Assembly: GCF_029051645.1 (NCBI RefSeq)
Contig: NZ_JAACFS010000054.1
Coordinates: 1-34,505, forward strand
Origin: Bradyrhizobium sp. CSA112
Lineage (GTDB): Bacteria; Pseudomonadota; Alphaproteobacteria; Rhizobiales; Xanthobacteraceae
Length of the DNA stretch: 34,505 nt
Reading direction: 5' to 3'
Part shown: piece by piece, positions 34,383 to 34,505 of the stretch
Position numbering within the stretch: position 1 is the stretch's first letter
How the letters are laid out: the number at the start of each line of letters is the position of its first letter
Translations under genes and position numbers: made by a program
The notes under the pieces: model-generated
The model's database searches: none
The model's input: the letters and a program-made list of their open reading frames with translations, nothing else
Told to the model about the DNA's origin: nothing

Positions 34383-34505
34383 ACGACCGATTCCATGAAA
34401 CCTGCGCTGATGGAGCAGGCTGAATTGGTGGAACGGACGGGCTGTTGGCGGATTCCTCGTTTGCGGTCGGCGAAACGAGGAGCTGTATCATGGCAGGATG
34501 GCGGC
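34383..34505. other. Window end, no gene seen
   Basis: These 123 bases after the permease stop contain no recognised start of a gene. A short inverted pair, cctcgtttg and cgaaacgagg-like (about 34457-34481), may be the arms of a terminator hairpin. Confidence 0.3.

Overview
The window looks like chromosome from a Bradyrhizobium-type alphaproteobacterium (Hyphomicrobiales, Nitrobacteraceae). The evidence is high GC with strongly GC-biased codons, a ChpT phosphotransferase, DUF1134 and DUF2927 exported proteins, CYP153-type P450s, and palindromic intergenic repeats of a kind I recall from Bradyrhizobium. The taxon is an inference from gene recognition, not a database result.

Left core (1-5843): chpT and a truncated cheA lie on the minus strand. 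They are followed by cysQ, an exported YHS-domain protein, a DUF1134 protein, a membrane-anchored coiled-coil protein and an intact tRNA-Val(CAC).

Accessory block (5844-17460): the 3' end of tRNA-Val is repeated downstream, as a perfect 49-bp copy at 10053-10101 and a decayed 26-bp copy at 17435-17460. This is the signature of tRNA-targeted integration and suggests two elements in tandem. Segment 1 (about 4.3 kb) holds an IS5-like transposase remnant, a VOC protein, an integrase C-terminal fragment, a secreted alpha/beta hydrolase, and a divergent regulator that fuses a winged helix to an alpha/beta hydrolase. Segment 2 (about 7.3 kb) holds a lipoprotein, a LuxR-type regulator with a degenerate receiver, and a minus-strand group that looks like a self-contained type I secretion locus. 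That group runs: a four-repeat glycine-rich protein, a small protein with the same repeat-edge motifs, an ABC exporter with an aberrant signature motif, and an HlyD-type adaptor with a duplicated N-terminal extension. It is the best candidate here for a little-described system.

Right core (17462-34505): two small proteins, an exported M20 peptidase behind a nuclease-fold-like protein, a ThDP enzyme resembling acetolactate synthase, an L,D-transpeptidase, a DUF2927 protein and a LysR regulator. These are followed by a DUF898 (YjgN-like)/M48 protease pair, isovaleryl-CoA dehydrogenase, two tandem CYP153-family P450s, an ArsR-VOC two-gene operon with a palindromic operator in its promoter, and an APC-family permease. 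Two copies of one palindromic repeat (20181-20291 and 23633-23745) and one of another family (2892-2994) sit between genes.
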